22,500 nucleotides of DNA from Theodoxus fluviatilis (lineage: Eukaryota; Mollusca; Gastropoda; Cycloneritida; Neritidae), in the NCBI GenBank assembly GCA_034096865.1, contig JAWQFJ010028340.1:22501-45000 (forward strand), in the 5' to 3' direction. The notes below the pieces were generated by a model, which saw only the letters and a program-made list of their open reading frames with translations, did no database searches and was not told the origin of the DNA. Shown here in pieces: positions 20,251-22,500 of this stretch. The translations under genes were made by a program, and so were the position numbers. The stretch's first letter is position 1; each line of letters opens with the position of its first letter.

Positions 20251-20590
20251 CATCTCAGTTGCGGATGAATGCGCCGCAATCTATCACAACATTTTACCGA
20301 GCTCTCTGGGATACTCGGCTCTACGCTTGCGTTGTTAAAGACATGACGGACACAGGGAAAGTGATGTAGTGTATCTATGGACAACGCTCAGCATTCTCAT
20401 GCGTCAAAAACGCAAGTATGGACCTAAGTTGCGAATGAATGAAACACGAATACAAAAGTTTACTGAGCCCTCTCAGATACCCGGTTTTAATCCTGAGTTG
20501 TTAAAGACAAGGCGGAAACAGAGAAAGTGGTGGGGTGTGTAGACGGACAACATTGAACACTTTTGTGCGTCAAAAACGAAAGAGACCAGA
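20251..20590. repeat. Diverged tandem duplication, about 170-bp unit
   Basis: The segment starting atctcagttgcggatgaatg (20252) is repeated about 170 bp later as acctaagttgcgaatgaatg (20422). Shared landmarks in order are ttttaccgagc/tttactgagc, ctctctgggatac/cctctcagatac, gttgttaaagaca, acggacac/gcggaaac, gggaaagtg/gagaaagtg, ggacaac and gcgtcaaaaacg. Identity is roughly two thirds by eye. No coding potential was recognised. Confidence 0.75.
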
Positions 20591-20720
20591 CACGCTATTG
20601 AGGAAAAGCAGCCCACAGCTCTGAGAAACATTCCCTCAACTATCAGCAGTAGAAATGTTGGAGAATAACAGTCAAGTTATCCCGAGCAGGAACTGAACCA
20701 CGGCACCTAATCGCCTTTCA

Positions 20721-20721
<1 letters not shown>

Positions 20722-20788
<67 letters not shown>

Positions 20789-20818
20789 TGTGTGTGTGTG
20801 TGTGTCTGTGTGTGTGTG
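20722..20818. repeat. (GT)n microsatellite
   Basis: This is a pure gt run with one ga and one tc interruption, inside the intron between PLAT exons 1 and 2. The His/Thr-rich minus-strand frame over it is an artefact. Confidence 0.98.
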
Positions 20819-21086
20819 ATTCTGCGTGTGTTGTTTTTTTCGGTCGTCATAACTGCAAAGCAACTATATAGAATGCGAGGACATTAACTTTTGCAAGAAT
20901 GAAAACGGTGACTCCTTCCCGCTGTTAGACAAAAAGAATGCAGACACGTGCCTATTTATGACATTTATCTACATGTACATGTCTGTTCTGTCGTGAAGGC
21001 AAATGAACACAGAAAAAGAAGGCCCATCTAGAAGAAGGGATTGTATGTGAAAAGTGACACAAGCGAGAGAAGCTGGCAATGCTTAC
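20819..21086. other. Intron between PLAT exons 1 and 2, donor-proximal part
   Basis: Ordinary non-repetitive sequence ending at the donor gtaagc (minus strand, 21086-21081) of PLAT exon 1. No other feature was recognised. Confidence 0.5.
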
Positions 21087-21254
21087 CCGCGCTCCATCCG
21101 AGAGAATTCTGACTCCGGTGTCAGCCAGATCTCCACCAAGGACAAACCCGATGTGGGACTTGGTGCCTGAGTTTTTCCTCAAACCCGTGTACACCTTGAG
21201 CAGGTAAAAGTGCTGGTCCTGGGCAGTGTTGTCCTTCAAGAAGCCGACCCGCCA
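21087..21254 (-). CDS. Polycystin-1-like protein, PLAT domain exon 1 (linker and N-terminal part of PLAT)
   Basis: On the minus strand the acceptor ctcgttttgcag sits directly above 21254 and the donor gtaagc starts at 21086. The frame is 56 whole codons: WRVGFLKDNTAQDQHFYLL, then KVYTGLRKNSGTKSHIGFVL and GGDLADTGVRILSDGAR. The short linker with a P/KDN...D motif, followed by F/Y-xxx-VYTG-xR-xx-aG-T-xS and later D-TGVR-L, is the usual opening of PLAT in polycystin-1-like proteins. There it follows the first transmembrane helix that comes after the GPS cleavage site. The exon ends in phase 0 and joins TPETGSV of the next exon in frame. The upstream helix and GPS exons are not in the window, so the intron above extends past the right edge. 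Pairing the four exons as one gene is inference from strand, order, phase and domain content. Confidence 0.95.
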
Positions 21255-21647
21255 CTGCAAAACGAGGACAGGACCATGATGAGTCTGTCGCCTCGGCTCT
21301 TACTTGAGATCAACTAATTTCATCGCATTTGCTTTGGGTCAGTTAAATATCCTGCCAATATGAATGGTGACGAGAACGGTGGTGCGAGAGGTAGCGAGTA
21401 TACTTTGTCTCCGACAGCCAAGAGTGAGAGGCACGCAGTATGAACGGAAGGAAGTGTAAAGAGATGGGCGGACATAATCATGAACACTGATGGTCAAGAA
21501 ATCGACAGAAGTATTAAGCGGACAGACACGTGAGATGACGGGTGAGCACAAAGACAAGTTAATGAAGAGTCAGAAACTGATGCGTGAACAGCAAGAGACA
21601 CAGCCGCAGAGACAAGCACACGCCTAGCCATATATGTACATGTTCAG
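21255..21647. other. Upstream intron, unremarkable part
   Basis: Non-repetitive sequence on the far side of the exon-1 acceptor. The minus-strand frame at 21339-21557 shows no recognisable domain, and no exon for the expected preceding helix was identified. Confidence 0.5.
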
Positions 21648-21731
21648 ACACACTCAAGCACACACACGCATGCACACATACACACATACACACACACACA
21701 CACACATAAGCACACACATGCACACGCACAC

Positions 21732-21762
<31 letters not shown>

Positions 21763-21801
21763 TCGCACGCATGCACGCACACACACACACACACACACAC
21801 A
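21648..21801. repeat. (CA)n microsatellite with CG-alternating islands
   Basis: This is an interrupted ca run containing acgcgcgcgcaca and cgcacgcatgcacgc, alternating purine-pyrimidine stretches of the kind that can adopt Z-DNA. Open frames on both strands over it are artefacts. Confidence 0.96.
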
Positions 21802-21907
21802 GACAATTTGACATGCAAACATTCACGCAGACAGGCGTGAGGTATGGCGGTATACAGTCAGTAGGCAGGTAAACTACAAAGCAGGTGGATGGAAACGACA
21901 CCACCGT

Positions 21908-21954
21908 AACCAACAACAACGACAACAACAACAACAACAACAATAACAACAAAT
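21908..21954. repeat. (CAA)n microsatellite
   Basis: A run of caa trinucleotides with single gac and aat interruptions. On the minus strand it encodes a leucine run that imitates a signal or membrane helix. Confidence 0.93.
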
Positions 21955-22189
21955 CGATACGCAAAGAGACCGTCACAGGACAACAATACACACAGGTTCT
22001 ATGACGAAGAACAGATATTACATTTTGAGGCCGTTAAGCCATTTTATGGAAACGTGTTAATTCAAAGGTGTATTTGATTCAATATTCGAGGATTTTTAAA
22101 CTAATACAACAGCATACTTGAAACTACCGACTACTGCAAAATAAGTGGTATATTGTTCAATGTCCGATCAATTGACACCAAGACGCATG
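21955..22189. other. AT-rich unique sequence, no feature seen
   Basis: No coding, RNA or repeat feature could be supported between the CAA run and the 21-bp array. Confidence 0.5.
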
Positions 22190-22500
22190 CGTACTACGTT
22201 CCACTTTGATCGTACTGTGTTCTACTTTGAACGTACTGTGTTCTACTTTGAACGTACTGTGTTCTACTTTGAACGTACTGTGTTCTACTTTGATCGTACT
22301 GTGTTCTACTTTGAACGTACTGTGTTCTACTTTGAACGTACTGTGTTCTACTTTGATCGTACTGTGTTCTACTTTGATCGTACTGTGTTCTACTTTGAAC
22401 GTACTGTGTTCTACTTTGAACGTACTGTGTTCTACTTTGAACGTACTGTGTTCTACTTTGAACATACTGTGTTCTACTTCGAACGTACTGTGTTCTATTT
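22190..22500. repeat. 21-bp satellite array (about 15 copies), right end outside window
   Basis: The unit gtactgtgttctactttgaa c repeats every 21 bp, with a recurrent gatc/gaac dimorphism. Because 21 is a multiple of three, the minus strand gives a continuous FKVEHST/IKVEHST heptapeptide repeat (22157-22465). That frame starts and ends without splice or domain support. It is treated as a repeat artefact. Confidence 0.95.

Noticed and set aside
20672..20716. tRNA-like B box (minus strand ggttcagttcc) suggesting a SINE or tRNA gene
   Set aside because: Two consensus positions differ, no A box lies at the proper distance (a CA run is there instead), and no cloverleaf could be drawn.
21644..21991. 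Minus-strand frame with a poly-leucine stretch resembling the missing first transmembrane helix
   Set aside because: The leucines come from the CAA microsatellite. The expected basic segment after the helix and a donor joining exon 1 are absent.
22157..22465. Minus-strand heptapeptide repeat FKVEHST
   Set aside because: A 21-bp tandem repeat without a stop gives this automatically. There is no splice site or domain support.

Overview
The window looks like intron-rich, satellite-laden genomic DNA from an animal, most likely an invertebrate. A mollusc is a plausible guess from the microsatellite and satellite style, but this is inference only. No bacterial or viral gene organisation is visible. 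Most of the 22.5 kb is tandem repeat. Almost every long open frame is a by-product of a repeat unit that lacks stop codons.

The one real gene lies on the minus strand and is a fragment of a polycystin-1-like (PKD1-like) membrane protein. Read in transcript order, the supported exons are 21254-21087, 20066-19906, 16831-16688 and 3053-2891. The first three have canonical AG/GT borders and compatible phases (0, then 2), and together they rebuild a full PLAT/LH2 domain. The fourth encodes a membrane segment that lies downstream of PLAT in this family. About 30 conserved residues expected between the third and fourth exons were not found. The gene continues beyond the window on both sides.

Layout on the plus strand: 1-2292, 26-bp satellite (about 88 copies, entering from the left edge). 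2293-2845, degenerate CATT/CTTC/CTGT simple sequence. 2891-3053, membrane exon. 3046-15433, a nearly uninterrupted 40-bp satellite of about 314 monomers. 15434-16000, intron sequence with two copies of a dispersed element in inverted orientation. 16007-16640, CTGT, GT and CA microsatellites with an embedded inverted repeat. 16688-16831, PLAT exon 3. 16832-17130, a duplicated copy of that exon's 3' splice junction. About 17130-18786, a second 26-bp satellite built from 13-bp halves. 18787-18835, a third copy of the junction. About 18967-19530, 25-bp satellite. 19540-19890, degenerate repeats. 19906-20066, PLAT exon 2. 20067-21086, intron with a 170-bp tandem duplication and a GT microsatellite. 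21087-21254, PLAT exon 1. 21255-22190, intron with CA and CAA microsatellites. About 22190-22500, 21-bp satellite running off the right edge.

The most interesting observation is that two unrelated satellites each sit on a 3' splice junction of this gene. The 40-bp array separates a pyrimidine-rich acceptor-like tract (15434-15465) from the membrane exon, and every monomer carries the acceptor core. The second 26-bp array is bracketed by duplicated copies of the PLAT exon 3 acceptor. This would leave the intron full of decoy acceptors that must be ignored for the protein to be made.
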